DNA of 63,550 nt from Verrucomicrobiia bacterium (GCA_036268055.1 DATAUW010000020.1:1-63550), one strand, 5' to 3'. Numbered from the stretch's first letter, positions 8,644-17,939 are shown. Notes: generated by a model not told the origin, from the sequence alone. A program made the numbers and translations.

Positions 8644-9351
8644 TTAGTTCTGTCTTTCTTTCAGCTTAAAATCCAAATACGCAAAATTCATATTCCCCTC
8701 CGCCAACACTCGCAGCGTCAACACGCTGGTTCCTTTCGGCAAGTTGACGTCAGCCGCGTTCGTCAACATATTCCAATGATGCCATTGACGCCACGCAATC
8801 GGCTCTGCGGCATTTCGGGTCGAGGGAATCATGATCGGGCCGCTTAACGGCTTGCCATTACGCTCCAGCGAAATCGTCCCGCCTCGGTTGGAGGTATATA
8901 AAAGGTCAACCGCGTAAGTGCCGGCGCGCTCGACATTCACCGTCAGGTTGAACCATTCGCCAGGTTCCGTCCAACCGACGTATAATTGCCCTTCAGGTGG
9001 GGCGACGAGATTGTAAGGATTGTTATCAATCGCATCGTGAAATTTGGTGTACGAAATATCCACGCCTTCGCGCATGCGAAATTCATTGAGATACGAACCA
9101 TTCGCGGGATTCAAACCACCGCTGCCATTATTCCTTGCGTCGGAGTCGTGATAGGCCACGCCTTCGCCGCCGCGATCGTAATAGGCGCACTGCACGCGAC
9201 CAGGAATTTTTTGCGCGCCGCCGTGATACACATTATCGCTGAACGGCGAGCCATGATAGCCCTGCCAGCCGGCCGAAGCGCAACCACTCAAATAAATTCC
9301 GGCGAATGCCAGCGCAAGTGATGTCCAGGCAAATTTGAAATTAATTTTCAT
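8644..9351 (-). CDS. Lipoprotein with CBM6/malectin-like sugar-binding domain
   Basis: A 235-residue exported lipoprotein. The signal peptide ends in the lipobox LSGC, with the modified Cys near residue 24. The mature part resembles one carbohydrate-binding module of the CBM6 or malectin class: YVGWTEPGEWFNLTVNVERAG, then a short YTSNRGG stretch with a ligand 'NGKPL', and LRVLAEGNMNFAYLDF at the end. No catalytic domain is visible. It converges with dinB, leaving about 50 bases between stops. Substrate unknown. The lipoprotein call is firm; the sugar-binding call is by pattern. Confidence 0.7.
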   Translation of the reverse strand: MKINFKFAWTSLALAFAGIYLSGCASAGWQGYHGSPFSDNVYHGGAQKIPGRVQCAYYDRGGEGVAYHDSDARNNGSGGLNPANGSYLNEFRMREGVDISYTKFHDAIDNNPYNLVAPPEGQLYVGWTEPGEWFNLTVNVERAGTYAVDLLYTSNRGGTISLERNGKPLSGPIMIPSTRNAAEPIAWRQWHHWNMLTNAADVNLPKGTSVLTLRVLAEGNMNFAYLDFKLKERQN

Positions 9352-9447
9352 GCTCGAAGATGGGTTCCTCTATGCAAAATGGGTTTGCTGCATTCTATGG
9401 GTGCTTTCGCCCGTGAGGAAACGAAAAATCTCCATGACCTTTCAAAA

Positions 9448-9475
9448 TTGACAAACACGCATAGTCCCTTAGCAT
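9448..9475 (+). promoter_or_regulatory. Candidate promoter for the small secreted protein gene
   Basis: TTGACA (9448-9453) and TAGCAT (9470-9475) are 16 bases apart, 42 bases before the start codon. An alternative -10, TATATT, sits slightly downstream with over-long spacing. Confidence 0.4.
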
Positions 9476-9517
9476 ATATTCACAACCGAACAACCATCGC
9501 GAACCCGCACTAAAATT

Positions 9518-9841
9518 ATGAAAAAAATCGCTGCTGCAATTATTGGTTTGTCTTTCCTCGTGATGACCCTGTCCGCCGTGGCGGACGACAAAGTCCAGAC
9601 CATCACCGGTGAAGGTAAATGCGCCAAATGTTCCCTGCACGAAACCGCCAAGTGCCAGAACGCTTTGCAGGTGGAAAAGGACGGCAAGACCATCACCTAT
9701 TACCTCGTGCAAAATGATATCAGCAAAGACTTCCATGAAAACCTTTGCAAAGAGAACAAGAAGATCACGGTGACGGGCACAGTCGCCGAAGTGGACGGAA
9801 AACAACAAATCACGCCAACAAAGATTGAATTGGCCAAATAA
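9518..9841 (+). CDS. Small secreted Cys-rich protein (possibly DUF6370)
   Basis: A 107-residue protein with a signal peptide of about 22 residues ending before DDKVQTITG. The mature part has CAKCSLHETAKC, a later Cys in ENLCKENKK, and an OB-like series of short strands (TVTGTVAEVDGKQQ). The pattern recalls the small exported family annotated DUF6370 in planctomycetes and verrucomicrobia, but I cannot confirm that. The paired CxxC could bind metal or form disulfides. It is a single-gene unit, with a candidate promoter upstream and a strong terminator downstream. Function unknown. Confidence 0.75.
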   Translation: MKKIAAAIIGLSFLVMTLSAVADDKVQTITGEGKCAKCSLHETAKCQNALQVEKDGKTITYYLVQNDISKDFHENLCKENKKITVTGTVAEVDGKQQITPTKIELAK

Positions 9842-9866
9842 GCATTCAGGATTTTTTAAAGCGCAA

Positions 9867-9895
9867 ACGCCCGCCTTCTTTGGTGGGCGTTTTTT
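9867..9895 (+). terminator. Intrinsic terminator
   Basis: A nine-base stem (9867-9875 with 9882-9890, one G-T pair) with loop TTCTTT is followed by a T run. It lies 26 bases after the stop of the small secreted protein. Confidence 0.85.
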
Positions 9896-10027
9896 ATTTT
9901 ACGCTTATACACAAACCAAGGGCGTCATCTCTCTCGCCCCGCCAAAAGCGGGTGAGGGAATTCGATTCCGCTGAAAGCACCGTCAAATTTTTCTTCCCTC
10001 GCCGCGCATCTCCGTGAATCATGCCTT

Positions 10028-10990
10028 ATGCGCATTGGCTTCATGACCGACGCCAGCTTGCCGCGGCTTGATTGGGCGCGCCAGCATGGCTTTCGTTCCA
10101 TCGAGTGGAATCGTTTCGACATCAGTCCCGCCGGCCCGCACCAGAGCGACTGGCGTTCCTTCGCCGATCAATTTGGTGCGGAAGCCAAGTCTCGCGGCAT
10201 CCAAATTTCCGCCATTGGCGCATTGTATAAAAATCCGCTCGATCCCAAACAAAGCGAATATGCCCGCGCCACCTTTCTTCGCGCCATCGAAGTCGCTGCG
10301 CATCTCGGCATCAAAACGGTCGCCGGTTTTCCCGGAGCCGTGATCGAGATGACCGTCAATCCGCGCGGTGAAAATCCGGTTTACAAACCTTTCGAGCCAT
10401 TTCTTCCGCGCCTCTTGGAATTTTGGGAACCCATTGCCCACATTGGCGCTGAACGCGGTGTGCGCATCGCCTTCGAGCATTGCCCCATGAGCAATTATCA
10501 CTTGCCGATCATGGGTTTTAATATGCTTTCGCAGCCCGCGATGTGGGAACGCCTTTTCAACGAAACCAAATGCGAGAACATCGGCATCGAATGGGACGCC
10601 AGCCATCTCATCTGCCAATTCATTGATCCCATCACGAACATTCACAAATTCGGCACGCGCATTTTTCACGTGCATGCCAAGGACGCCTACATCAATCGCC
10701 ATTTGCTTGAAACTTACGGCATTTGTCATCCAGGCGTTGCGGAACATCGGATGCCGGGATTTGGCCAATCGAATTGGGCGGAGATCATCCATGCGTTGCT
10801 GCGTGCCGGTTACGATTCCGATTTGAACATCGAAGGCTGGCATGACCCGGTCTATCGCGATCACGATTCTACGCCGCCGGAAGATGTTAAGCTTGCCGCG
10901 ACGAACCGCCAGGTCGGGCAAAAACTTGAGGACACCGGTTTGCTCATCGCCAAGCGCACGCTCGAGCAATTCGTTCCGCCGGAGCCATAA
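10028..10990 (+). CDS. Sugar phosphate isomerase/epimerase (AP endonuclease 2-like TIM barrel)
   Basis: A 320-residue xylose-isomerase-like TIM barrel. Likely metal ligands fall at the strand ends expected for the family: E in IAFEHCPM, D in IGIEWDASHL, H in IFHVHAKDA, and E in NIEGWHD. The start MRIGFMTDAS gives the first beta strand. Members isomerise or epimerise sugars, inositols or hydroxypyruvate; the substrate cannot be read from sequence. No sugar transporter or kinase is adjacent. It is followed after 26 bases by an integral membrane protein on the same strand. Confidence 0.82.
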   Translation: MRIGFMTDASLPRLDWARQHGFRSIEWNRFDISPAGPHQSDWRSFADQFGAEAKSRGIQISAIGALYKNPLDPKQSEYARATFLRAIEVAAHLGIKTVAGFPGAVIEMTVNPRGENPVYKPFEPFLPRLLEFWEPIAHIGAERGVRIAFEHCPMSNYHLPIMGFNMLSQPAMWERLFNETKCENIGIEWDASHLICQFIDPITNIHKFGTRIFHVHAKDAYINRHLLETYGICHPGVAEHRMPGFGQSNWAEIIHALLRAGYDSDLNIEGWHDPVYRDHDSTPPEDVKLAATNRQVGQKLEDTGLLIAKRTLEQFVPPEP

Positions 10991-11016
10991 TCGGGCAAGA
11001 CTAATTTGAACGGCGT

Positions 11017-12222
11017 ATGTCCGCACCCGCGCATCGCGAATCGCCCGTTTCAGATTACCTTAGCAACCTGCTCGCGCGCATTTTTACGCGCTCGGAAAAT
11101 TTCGTTGCTGGACGCTACTGGCATCTCGAAACGCTTTTTCTTGCCGTGCTTTTCTCCGTGCTTTTCTCTGCTGGCGTGGACGACCGCCTTTACGAAGTCA
11201 ACAACAACCACTACTACCCGTCCTATTTCAAAAAAATCGAGCACCCGCTCCTCAATCTGGCCAGTCAATACGATCCGTGGACCCACGATGCAAAACTTAA
11301 TTTTCGCCTTACGGTTCCCGTATTGTTGCACATCGTTCATTGGCCCATCGAACAACGCTGGATTCTTCCGGTGTTAACCGCCATCGCCATCTGTGGAATT
11401 ATTTTCGTCTCGTGTATTTTCACCACACGCGTCACCGGCGATCGCGTCTGCGGGCTTTATACCGCGCTGGGCGTGAGTTGCACTTACATGGGTTCCTTCG
11501 GATTCACGATGTACTACGATGCCATTGCCCTTGCCCAACTCACGCTGGCGATGTTGCCTGGTCTTCACTGGTTTTTCCGCGCTGTGCTGGTTTTTTCAGC
11601 GGCTTTCACCGACGAACGTGCATTCATCGCCGCGCCTATTTTGTTGGTTCAAAGTCTGTATTCGACGGATCCAAATGCACCGTTGCGTCCGCGATTTTTT
11701 CGTGCTGATTCACTTGCGGTTGTTGGTGGGATGGCGGCGTATTGCGTTGGTCGCGCGCTGTTAGTGAAATTCGCCGGACTGAGTTCGCCGATGGCGGGCA
11801 CTGGCTTTGGAAACCTGCTTGCCAATTTGCCATACTATCACGCCGGAATCTGGCTGGCGCTCAAAGGCGGCTGGCTATTGATATTCGTCGCTTCTGTGGC
11901 GCTTTGGCAACGCCGCGAAGTATTTCTGCTCCTGTTTTTTCTCGGCGCAGCAGGGATTAGCATCATGGGCGGGCTATGTGTGGAAGACGTCATCCGCAGC
12001 ACATCGTACGTATTCCCTGCGTTGCTCGTTGCGATTTTTTTGATCAGTCGCCGTGATACGGCTTACGCGCTCCGCTGTTATTGTCTCGTGGCATTCGTCA
12101 TTTCCGCAGTGGCGGGGAATTATAATATTTGGCGCAGCGAAATTTCCTGGTTTCAACCCATCGCGGTGAAAGTGATTCACGCGGGACTTCAATTCCTGCT
12201 CTCGCCTTTTGTCACGAAATGA
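11017..12222 (+). CDS. Polytopic integral membrane protein, unknown function
   Basis: 401 residues with about nine or ten hydrophobic segments, such as LFLAVLFSVLFSAG, ILPVLTAIAICGIIFV and ALLVAIFLISRR. A conserved-looking loop after the first segment reads NNNHYYPSYFKK. I do not recognise a named family; the pattern is that of GT-C or EpsG-like envelope proteins. Its stop overlaps the start of the next gene by four bases (ATGA), so the two are probably translationally coupled. Confidence 0.75.
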   Translation: MSAPAHRESPVSDYLSNLLARIFTRSENFVAGRYWHLETLFLAVLFSVLFSAGVDDRLYEVNNNHYYPSYFKKIEHPLLNLASQYDPWTHDAKLNFRLTVPVLLHIVHWPIEQRWILPVLTAIAICGIIFVSCIFTTRVTGDRVCGLYTALGVSCTYMGSFGFTMYYDAIALAQLTLAMLPGLHWFFRAVLVFSAAFTDERAFIAAPILLVQSLYSTDPNAPLRPRFFRADSLAVVGGMAAYCVGRALLVKFAGLSSPMAGTGFGNLLANLPYYHAGIWLALKGGWLLIFVASVALWQRREVFLLLFFLGAAGISIMGGLCVEDVIRSTSYVFPALLVAIFLISRRDTAYALRCYCLVAFVISAVAGNYNIWRSEISWFQPIAVKVIHAGLQFLLSPFVTK

Positions 12223-12587
12223 ACCACCCGCCTCGATCAACTTTCTTCGCGGCAGTGTTGGGATTCATCCTTCCCGGCACCGGGCAAATGTATTGCAAGC
12301 AAGATAACAAGGGAGTCTTTCTCATCGGATTTTTTCTCCTTGGCCATTGGGCCACGAACGGAATATCGAGCTTGTTTCTCTGTCCGGCAATGGGCCTTGA
12401 TGCCTTCCTGATTGCCCGCAAAATAAATCGCGGTTTGGGCGTCGCACGCTGGGAATTTTTTCCTGGTATTAAATTCCTCAACCGTCTTCCCCAGCGAGTG
12501 ATGCCGCTGGCCATCGTGATTCTTCTGACAACTATCACGATCATTCGCATCCTGATTTACGCGTCCGATTATCGAGTTGGCGAATGA
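12219..12587 (+). CDS. Small membrane protein, TM2-like
   Basis: 122 residues from the ATG at 12219, which overlaps the upstream stop as ATGA. This overlap is why I prefer it to the longer open frame from 12129. Three or four hydrophobic stretches are visible. The first contains GFILPGTGQMY, the Gly/Pro turn typical of TM2-domain proteins. Function unknown. Coupling to the upstream membrane gene suggests a shared complex. Confidence 0.7.
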   Translation: MNHPPRSTFFAAVLGFILPGTGQMYCKQDNKGVFLIGFFLLGHWATNGISSLFLCPAMGLDAFLIARKINRGLGVARWEFFPGIKFLNRLPQRVMPLAIVILLTTITIIRILIYASDYRVGE

Positions 12588-12590
12588 CGA

Positions 12591-14432
12591 TTATCTCTGC
12601 CGCAGAATAGTCGCGCCCGTGTGACCGTCTTCGGCGAGTGGATCAGCGCCGAGGCTTGCCGCCACGACATAATTATCCTGCACCCATTTCCAAATATCAT
12701 AACCAAAATTTCCGGGCGTTCCGAAACGTCCTTTGCCGAATTCCTCCAGGTTGCGTGAAATCAGCACGACAAAATCCGGATGCTTCAGCCGCATCTGGCG
12801 CAATAATTCTACTTCGTGATCCCCGCGCATCCATCCCGGTTCAACAGTACGATGCCGCGAAAGATAATTGATCATCGTGCCTTCGGGCAGCACCAGAACA
12901 GTGGCGTCTGCGGGAACCGCGCGCAGTTGTTCCACCGCCCAATTCACCACCGCGCCCGTTCCGTCAATCGTCCGCGATGTCGAATAAAATCGGTCGCGGC
13001 CTTCGCCCACCGGTTCCGTCTGATCGGCGCGAATGGCGTGAGAGGTCTTGGCGAAAGCTACGCAATAGGATGCAAGCACCAAGCCAGCAAGCGAGGTGGT
13101 CAGCATCCGGCCTCTCCAACCCTCGCCCGTGAGATGCGACAGTTCAGAAACCATCATGGCCGCAACGACCATTCCCGCGAGCGCCGCTTGAAAAAAACCC
13201 AGGTGATAAACGCGGGCGTATAAAGGCATTCGCGCCAGCATTGTGCCCGCCAGCAATACCAGCAAAAATCCCATGACGGTACTTTCGCGCGGGCGTTTTT
13301 CGTCGCGAATTTCCCGGCGAAGCCTGATCAGCATCCACACGAACGCAACGGTGATCAATAAAGGCAAACATTTTCCCACGGAGAACCAGCGGTTGTTCTT
13401 CATCACACTGTCCAGGAATCCGATGGCTCCAAAGGAGATGAGAAGCGCGATCGTGCGCCGCCGGCGGTTAAACAACCATCCGACGGACCATAATGCGGCA
13501 AGTAGAAGCAATGCCACCGCACCCGCAGAAATTTCATGCCAGGCGTTTGTTCCCGCGTGATCGAATCCCGAAAGGCTTAGTTGCTGGCCCGACTCGCTTT
13601 GGATGTGTCCGACGAAAATAACGAGCCATGCCTGGCACGCATCCGTGATTGCAAGCGCCCAACTCTCGCGCCGGGCGAACCAGACGGTAAAAAAGAGCGT
13701 TGGCAACACCACGCCCAACGCGAGCAGAAAAAATTCCGCAACGGTCACGGGCTTTTTTTGTGCGAACCGCAACGCCAAACCCGCCGCGCCCAACGCGCCA
13801 GCCGCCAGCATGAATTCCGGTTTTATGACTGCCGCCATTCCGCCGCATAAACCCAGAGCAAACGTGAGTTTCGTTGACGGCTCGCGGCACCATTTGGCGG
13901 TTATCAACACAGCCACGAGAATCAGGAGCATTCCGTGTGTGCTCTCGGAAGAGTAGGGCGTCGCATAATTATAATTTCCCACCGCAAGCAAATGGAGGAA
14001 GGAAAATATGGAAAGGAAAAACGCCAGCGCCGCCCACGCGCCGAGCTTGCCCCACGCTTTTCGGAACGCGAGATACACGAGCACTGCGAACGCGGCATAG
14101 ATGATCAAATTTGCGGCGACCAGCACCATAATTCCCGGGCCGAAGATTTGAAAAAGCGTGGCATTGAAGAACACGGACGCGGGCCCATAACTCCAGACGA
14201 AATCGTGATACAAAAGCGCGCCTTGTGAGACCCGCCACACGACGTAGCATTGCTGCCCAAAATCCACGATAGGATCCGGCCATTTGCGCCACGAATCCCA
14301 AAGGAAATAAACGGCCATGAGCAGAAGCACACCGATTCCGACGGCTTCTCCGCGGCGTTGGAAAAATTTTGCGAAGGCCAACTCAGACGAGGACGATAGC
14401 GATTTTTCAACCGGCGAGTTGGGCGACTGCAT
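12591..14432 (-). CDS. GT-C-like membrane glycosyltransferase candidate
   Basis: About 613 residues with 10-12 transmembrane segments and a soluble C-terminal region. An acidic residue in the first extracytoplasmic loop (WPDPIVDFGQQCYVVWR) followed by YGPASVFFNATLFQIFG is the general layout of polyprenyl-phosphate-sugar-dependent GT-C enzymes. The soluble end contains VLVLPEGTMINYLSRHR and GVPGNFGYDIWKW-like text. The ATG at 14432 is preferred; an in-frame GTG at 14459 would add nine residues. It converges with the two membrane genes at 11-12.6 kb. The GT-C assignment is inference from topology. Confidence 0.65.
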   Translation of the reverse strand: MQSPNSPVEKSLSSSSELAFAKFFQRRGEAVGIGVLLLMAVYFLWDSWRKWPDPIVDFGQQCYVVWRVSQGALLYHDFVWSYGPASVFFNATLFQIFGPGIMVLVAANLIIYAAFAVLVYLAFRKAWGKLGAWAALAFFLSIFSFLHLLAVGNYNYATPYSSESTHGMLLILVAVLITAKWCREPSTKLTFALGLCGGMAAVIKPEFMLAAGALGAAGLALRFAQKKPVTVAEFFLLALGVVLPTLFFTVWFARRESWALAITDACQAWLVIFVGHIQSESGQQLSLSGFDHAGTNAWHEISAGAVALLLLAALWSVGWLFNRRRRTIALLISFGAIGFLDSVMKNNRWFSVGKCLPLLITVAFVWMLIRLRREIRDEKRPRESTVMGFLLVLLAGTMLARMPLYARVYHLGFFQAALAGMVVAAMMVSELSHLTGEGWRGRMLTTSLAGLVLASYCVAFAKTSHAIRADQTEPVGEGRDRFYSTSRTIDGTGAVVNWAVEQLRAVPADATVLVLPEGTMINYLSRHRTVEPGWMRGDHEVELLRQMRLKHPDFVVLISRNLEEFGKGRFGTPGNFGYDIWKWVQDNYVVAASLGADPLAEDGHTGATILRQR

Positions 14433-14507
14433 GCGGGATAAGTTGCCTTGGCCGGTCACATTGGCAAGCCCAGAATATTTTTAAACGAAGCTCTCAGCGT
14501 GAAAAAT

Positions 14508-15266
14508 TCAGTGCGAAGCGGTATTGAAAGCGTGGGCGAAATCCATCAATTCAGTTTCATTGAGATCTGATACCGCCCAATAGATCATGTCGCCATCTGA
14601 CCAGTGGACTAAGTGAAAACCTTGCCGCGACGGTAGCGCCGCGGGTTGAGAAGAAGTTTGTTTACTTGGCCAGATGAAAAGATTGATGATGTGTTTGTGA
14701 TGTTGAAAAATTAATGCCGCAACATTTCGACCGTTGAGATAATCCAATCGCCCGCCGACGAGCGGAAAATCCTGCGCCGCCAGATCGCGCACGGGCGGTG
14801 AGAAATCAACCTTGCCGTTGAACCAGGGCTTAACCGTGTGCTGGTCCGTCGAAACGACATCCATGACATGATTTGCCATCATCGAACGGATGTGCTCGGA
14901 AACAATTTCATCGGCCAGACGATTTTCCTGTCCATGTGGGATCGTCATGGTGAGCAAGAGCGCCAGGCAAACGGCGAATGCTCCCGAGAATGCCGTCGTC
15001 AGCCAATTCCAACTCCATGCCGCGCGGGTGGAGATTCTTTTGGCGGGTGAGGGCAGGGAAGCCTTGATGCGTTGCCGCAGGTCTGCCGGCGCAGCAAAAT
15101 AAAGTGCGTCCTGCTTGAGTGATTTTTTCAGCGCGCGAATATTTTCCCATGCACACTTGCACTCAGCGCAACTCTGGACGTGTTGTTCTAGTTCCAAAGT
15201 TCTGGCCGCATCCAGCTCGCCGTCAGCATAGGCGTTAATGAGAAGGTTGGTGTCGCGGCAATTCAC
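14508..15266 (-). CDS. Zinc-finger anti-sigma factor, transmembrane
   Basis: 252 residues. The N-terminal ZAS domain has the zinc signature with HVQSCAECKCAW (H..CxxC) at about residues 29-40. A transmembrane segment lies near residues 89-112 (FSGAFAVCLALLLTMTIP), and an extracytoplasmic sensor domain of about 140 residues follows. The start codon overlaps the stop of the upstream ECF sigma gene by four bases (ATGA), a typical cognate pair arrangement. It would hold the sigma factor at the membrane until an envelope signal releases it. The periplasmic part ends in a compact domain with HLVHWSDGDMIYWAVSD, characteristic of this anti-sigma group. Confidence 0.85.
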   Translation of the reverse strand: MNCRDTNLLINAYADGELDAARTLELEQHVQSCAECKCAWENIRALKKSLKQDALYFAAPADLRQRIKASLPSPAKRISTRAAWSWNWLTTAFSGAFAVCLALLLTMTIPHGQENRLADEIVSEHIRSMMANHVMDVVSTDQHTVKPWFNGKVDFSPPVRDLAAQDFPLVGGRLDYLNGRNVAALIFQHHKHIINLFIWPSKQTSSQPAALPSRQGFHLVHWSDGDMIYWAVSDLNETELMDFAHAFNTASH

Positions 15267-15805
15267 GATGGGCCTCCCGGTTTGAATTCCGCGGCCAGCC
15301 GGTGTTGAAGAAGCTTGCGTGCTCGCGCCAGCCGCGACATGACTGTTCCGATCGGCACGTCCGCCAGTTCGGCGATTTCTTTGTAACTAAATCCTTCCAT
15401 TTCGCGCAGAACGACGATTTCCCGAAACTCCACCGGCAATTCCGCAATGGCTTGCCGCACCAGTTCGGCATCGGCGGTGGAATTGCTCACGGCGTTCGTT
15501 TCGATCAGTGCATCTTCGTTTGCCAAAGTTTCATCATTGATCTCGACCATAGTTTCCTGCGGGCGGTTTTTTCGCAGCCATGTGTAAAAAGTATTTCGCA
15601 CGATGGTCAGCAGCCACGCGCGCGCATTCTCGCCGCGAAAGTTTCCGAAAAAGCGGAACGCCCGCAACGTGGCTTCCTGCGCCACGTCCTGCGCGTCGTG
15701 ATCATTTCCCGCCAGCCAGCGCGCGAGATTGTAAGCCGCATCCAAATGCGGCAGCACCGTTTGTTCAAATAAGTTCAATCGTTCGCGCTCGTCCACCGGG
15801 ACCAT
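15263..15805 (-). CDS. ECF RNA polymerase sigma factor
   Basis: A sigma-70 family ECF factor with only regions 2 and 4. Region 2 shows DHDAQDVAQEATLRAFRFF (region 2.2) and ARAWLLTIVRNTFYTWLRK (2.3-2.4). Region 4 shows LPVEFREIVVLREMEGFSYKEIAELADVPIGTVMSRLARARK-type helix-turn-helix, read in pieces near residues 130-170. The ATG at 15805 gives the usual length of about 180 residues; an open extension runs to 15901. It is paired with the downstream anti-sigma gene and lies divergent to the phosphoesterase/cytochrome/OsmC genes, which are plausible targets. Confidence 0.88.
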   Translation of the reverse strand: MVPVDERERLNLFEQTVLPHLDAAYNLARWLAGNDHDAQDVAQEATLRAFRFFGNFRGENARAWLLTIVRNTFYTWLRKNRPQETMVEINDETLANEDALIETNAVSNSTADAELVRQAIAELPVEFREIVVLREMEGFSYKEIAELADVPIGTVMSRLARARKLLQHRLAAEFKPGGPS

Positions 15806-16046
15806 TTTTTGCCCATGTCGTCGTATAGCAAGACCAAACTTCCGTCTATTTTTATTCCCGATATTTTGCAGGAATAAATGGTGGCAATATTCGGTCTCCA
15901 TCAGTGCCGGAGAAATTTACCAATGAAAAAAAGTCTCAAGTGTGTCGGATGGATGGTGAAGGGATTTGCCATTGAAATAAAATTCTCCGAGCCGGGAATA
16001 AATCCCATGAAGGCCCGGTCTGGAGAGCAGACCAATTTAAAAATCT

Positions 16047-17060
16047 ATGAACAAGAAACCAAATAAAATCAAAGAAGTGCGTCATCTGGCAGCCGAAACC
16101 GAACATCTGGATCACGATCATACCGTTGACGGTGTTGATCGCCGGGGTTTTCTCAAGTGCATGGCGTGGGCGGGGACGGGGATGTTGTGGACCGTCGCCG
16201 GCGGCGTGCTTGGCTCGAAAATATTGAGTCCGGCCAACGCCGTGGCAGCGGACATTTCGACTGCGGCCGCGGGTGATTTCAGCTTTGTTCAAATCAGTGA
16301 CAGTCACATCGGTTTCAACAAGCCGGCCAATACGGATGTCATTGGCACGCTTAAACAGGCGATTGCCAGGATCAACTCCTTGCCTACCGCGCCTGATTTT
16401 ATTTTGCACACGGGCGACCTTTCGCATCTGGCAGAGCCGGAGGAATTCGACACGCTCGATCAACTACTCAAGATCGCGCGCGCGGGCCAGATTTTTTATG
16501 TGCCGGGCGAACACGATGTCATCAATGACAACGGCAAAGGTTATCTGGCGCGTTACGGCAAAGGCTCGAAAGGCAGCGGGTGGTTTAGTTTTGATCAGCG
16601 CGGAGTTCATTTTATCGGACTGGTCAACGTGATGAATATAGCCGAGGGCGGATTGGGCATATTGGGTGAAGATCAACTTGCGTGGCTCAAGGATGATCTC
16701 AGTGCGCTTTCCAATAGCACGCCGATTGTGGTTTTTGCGCATGTGCCGTTGTGGACGATTTATCCGCAGTGGGGTTGGGGCACGCAGGACGCTCAACGCG
16801 CGCTTGACCTGATGAAGCGTTTTGGCTCAGTCACGGTTTTGAACGGGCATATTCATCAGACGATGAAAAAAGTAGAGGGCAACGTGACGTTTCATACGGC
16901 CACCTCGACCGCGTTTCCGCAACCCGCTCCCGGCGCAGCGCCCAAGCCTGGCCTAATGAAAGTCGCGCCGGAAATTTTGCCGACGGTTCTTGGCATCACC
17001 GAAGTGAGTTATATGGAGAGCTCGCATTCGCTGGCGATCGTGGATGCCAAACTCGGCTAA
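16047..17060 (+). CDS. Exported metallophosphoesterase (Tat signal)
   Basis: 337-residue calcineurin-like phosphoesterase. The N-terminus carries a twin-arginine signal (DRRGFLKCMAWAG) and a hydrophobic stretch, so it is exported folded. The metal-site blocks appear in order: QISDSHIGF, HTGDLSHL, PGEHDV (the usual 'GNHD' here with Glu), VVFAHVPL and LNGHIHQ. Substrate unknown. It is divergent to the ECF sigma gene and leads into the cytochrome c gene, which starts 13 bases after its stop. This phosphoesterase-cytochrome-OsmC-sigma set is one I associate with acidobacterial and verrucomicrobial genomes. Confidence 0.83.
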   Translation: MNKKPNKIKEVRHLAAETEHLDHDHTVDGVDRRGFLKCMAWAGTGMLWTVAGGVLGSKILSPANAVAADISTAAAGDFSFVQISDSHIGFNKPANTDVIGTLKQAIARINSLPTAPDFILHTGDLSHLAEPEEFDTLDQLLKIARAGQIFYVPGEHDVINDNGKGYLARYGKGSKGSGWFSFDQRGVHFIGLVNVMNIAEGGLGILGEDQLAWLKDDLSALSNSTPIVVFAHVPLWTIYPQWGWGTQDAQRALDLMKRFGSVTVLNGHIHQTMKKVEGNVTFHTATSTAFPQPAPGAAPKPGLMKVAPEILPTVLGITEVSYMESSHSLAIVDAKLG

Positions 17061-17073
17061 AAATTTGCGACGC

Positions 17074-17421
17074 ATGAATCAAAATTATTATTTGCTGCGT
17101 GGGGCAAAATTTTTGCTGTCGCTTGGGATTGTCACCGCCGGGATGATTTGCGCGGCATTCGCGGACGTGTTGCCGGTTCCGCCTATGGGCACGCCAGGGA
17201 ACCAGGGTTATAAATTATTCATGCTGAATTGTGCGCATTGCCACGGCACGGATGCCCGAGGTGATGAAGGCCCTGATTTACATGGCGTGCTGAAGTCCGA
17301 TCAACGCCTCACGAACATCATCCAAAATGGCATCAAAGGAGAGATGCCAAAATTCGGCGCGAAACTCAGCGCGGCGGATACGCAAGCATTGATCGCTTTT
17401 ATTCGGACGTTGAAAGAATAG
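17074..17421 (+). CDS. Periplasmic c-type cytochrome, monoheme
   Basis: 115 residues with a signal peptide ending near CAAFADVLP. The heme attachment site reads CAHCH (C53, C56, H57) and the likely axial Met is M91 in GEMPKFG. It is a class I cytochrome of the cytochrome c6/CccA type, probably carrying electrons in the periplasm. The frame is open to an ATG at 17044 inside the preceding gene. I chose 17074 because the signal peptide then begins normally. It lies in one run with the phosphoesterase and OsmC genes. Confidence 0.88.
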   Translation: MNQNYYLLRGAKFLLSLGIVTAGMICAAFADVLPVPPMGTPGNQGYKLFMLNCAHCHGTDARGDEGPDLHGVLKSDQRLTNIIQNGIKGEMPKFGAKLSAADTQALIAFIRTLKE

Positions 17422-17497
17422 GGATGCCGTTTGGCAATTCGCCGAGGTTGGGTTAGACTCGAATTTCGGAAACAAAAACGACTACAACCAATACATT

Positions 17498-17923
17498 ATG
17501 AAACGAAATGCATCCGCAGTCTGGACCGGCGATTTGAAAACCGGCAAGGGCAGTCTTACCGCCGACAGTGGCGTCCTCACGGACACGCCCTATTCTTTTA
17601 CCACGCGCTTTGGGGATGTGAAGGGGACCAATCCCGAGGAACTTATTGCCGCCGCTCACGCTGGTTGTTTCACCATGGCCACCGCCGCCAGCCTGGGCAA
17701 AGCGGGTTTCACTCCGGATAAACTTTCCACGACGGCCGCGTTGACGCTTGAGCAGGTGGACGGTAACTGGACCATCACCACGATCAACCTCGTGATGACC
17801 GCAAAAATCCCAAATATAACGGCGCAAAAATTTGCGGAAATTGCCGCCGATGCCAAAGCGAATTGCCCCGTGTCGCGGGTGTTGAAGGCGAACATTACGT
17901 TGGATGCAAAGCTGGAGTCTTGA
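17498..17923 (+). CDS. OsmC-family hydroperoxide reductase
   Basis: 141 residues, standard OsmC/Ohr length. The two redox cysteines lie in HAGCFTMA (C57) and NCPVSR (C123), the usual peroxidatic and resolving positions. The N-terminus MKRNASAVWTGDLKTGKG matches the OsmC (YhfA/OsmC) branch. These enzymes reduce organic hydroperoxides with thiol donors. It ends the phosphoesterase-cytochrome-OsmC run, so it is a good candidate target of the divergent ECF sigma factor. Confidence 0.9.
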   Translation: MKRNASAVWTGDLKTGKGSLTADSGVLTDTPYSFTTRFGDVKGTNPEELIAAAHAGCFTMATAASLGKAGFTPDKLSTTAALTLEQVDGNWTITTINLVMTAKIPNITAQKFAEIAADAKANCPVSRVLKANITLDAKLES

Positions 17924-17939
17924 TCTCGGTCGCGGCTCT

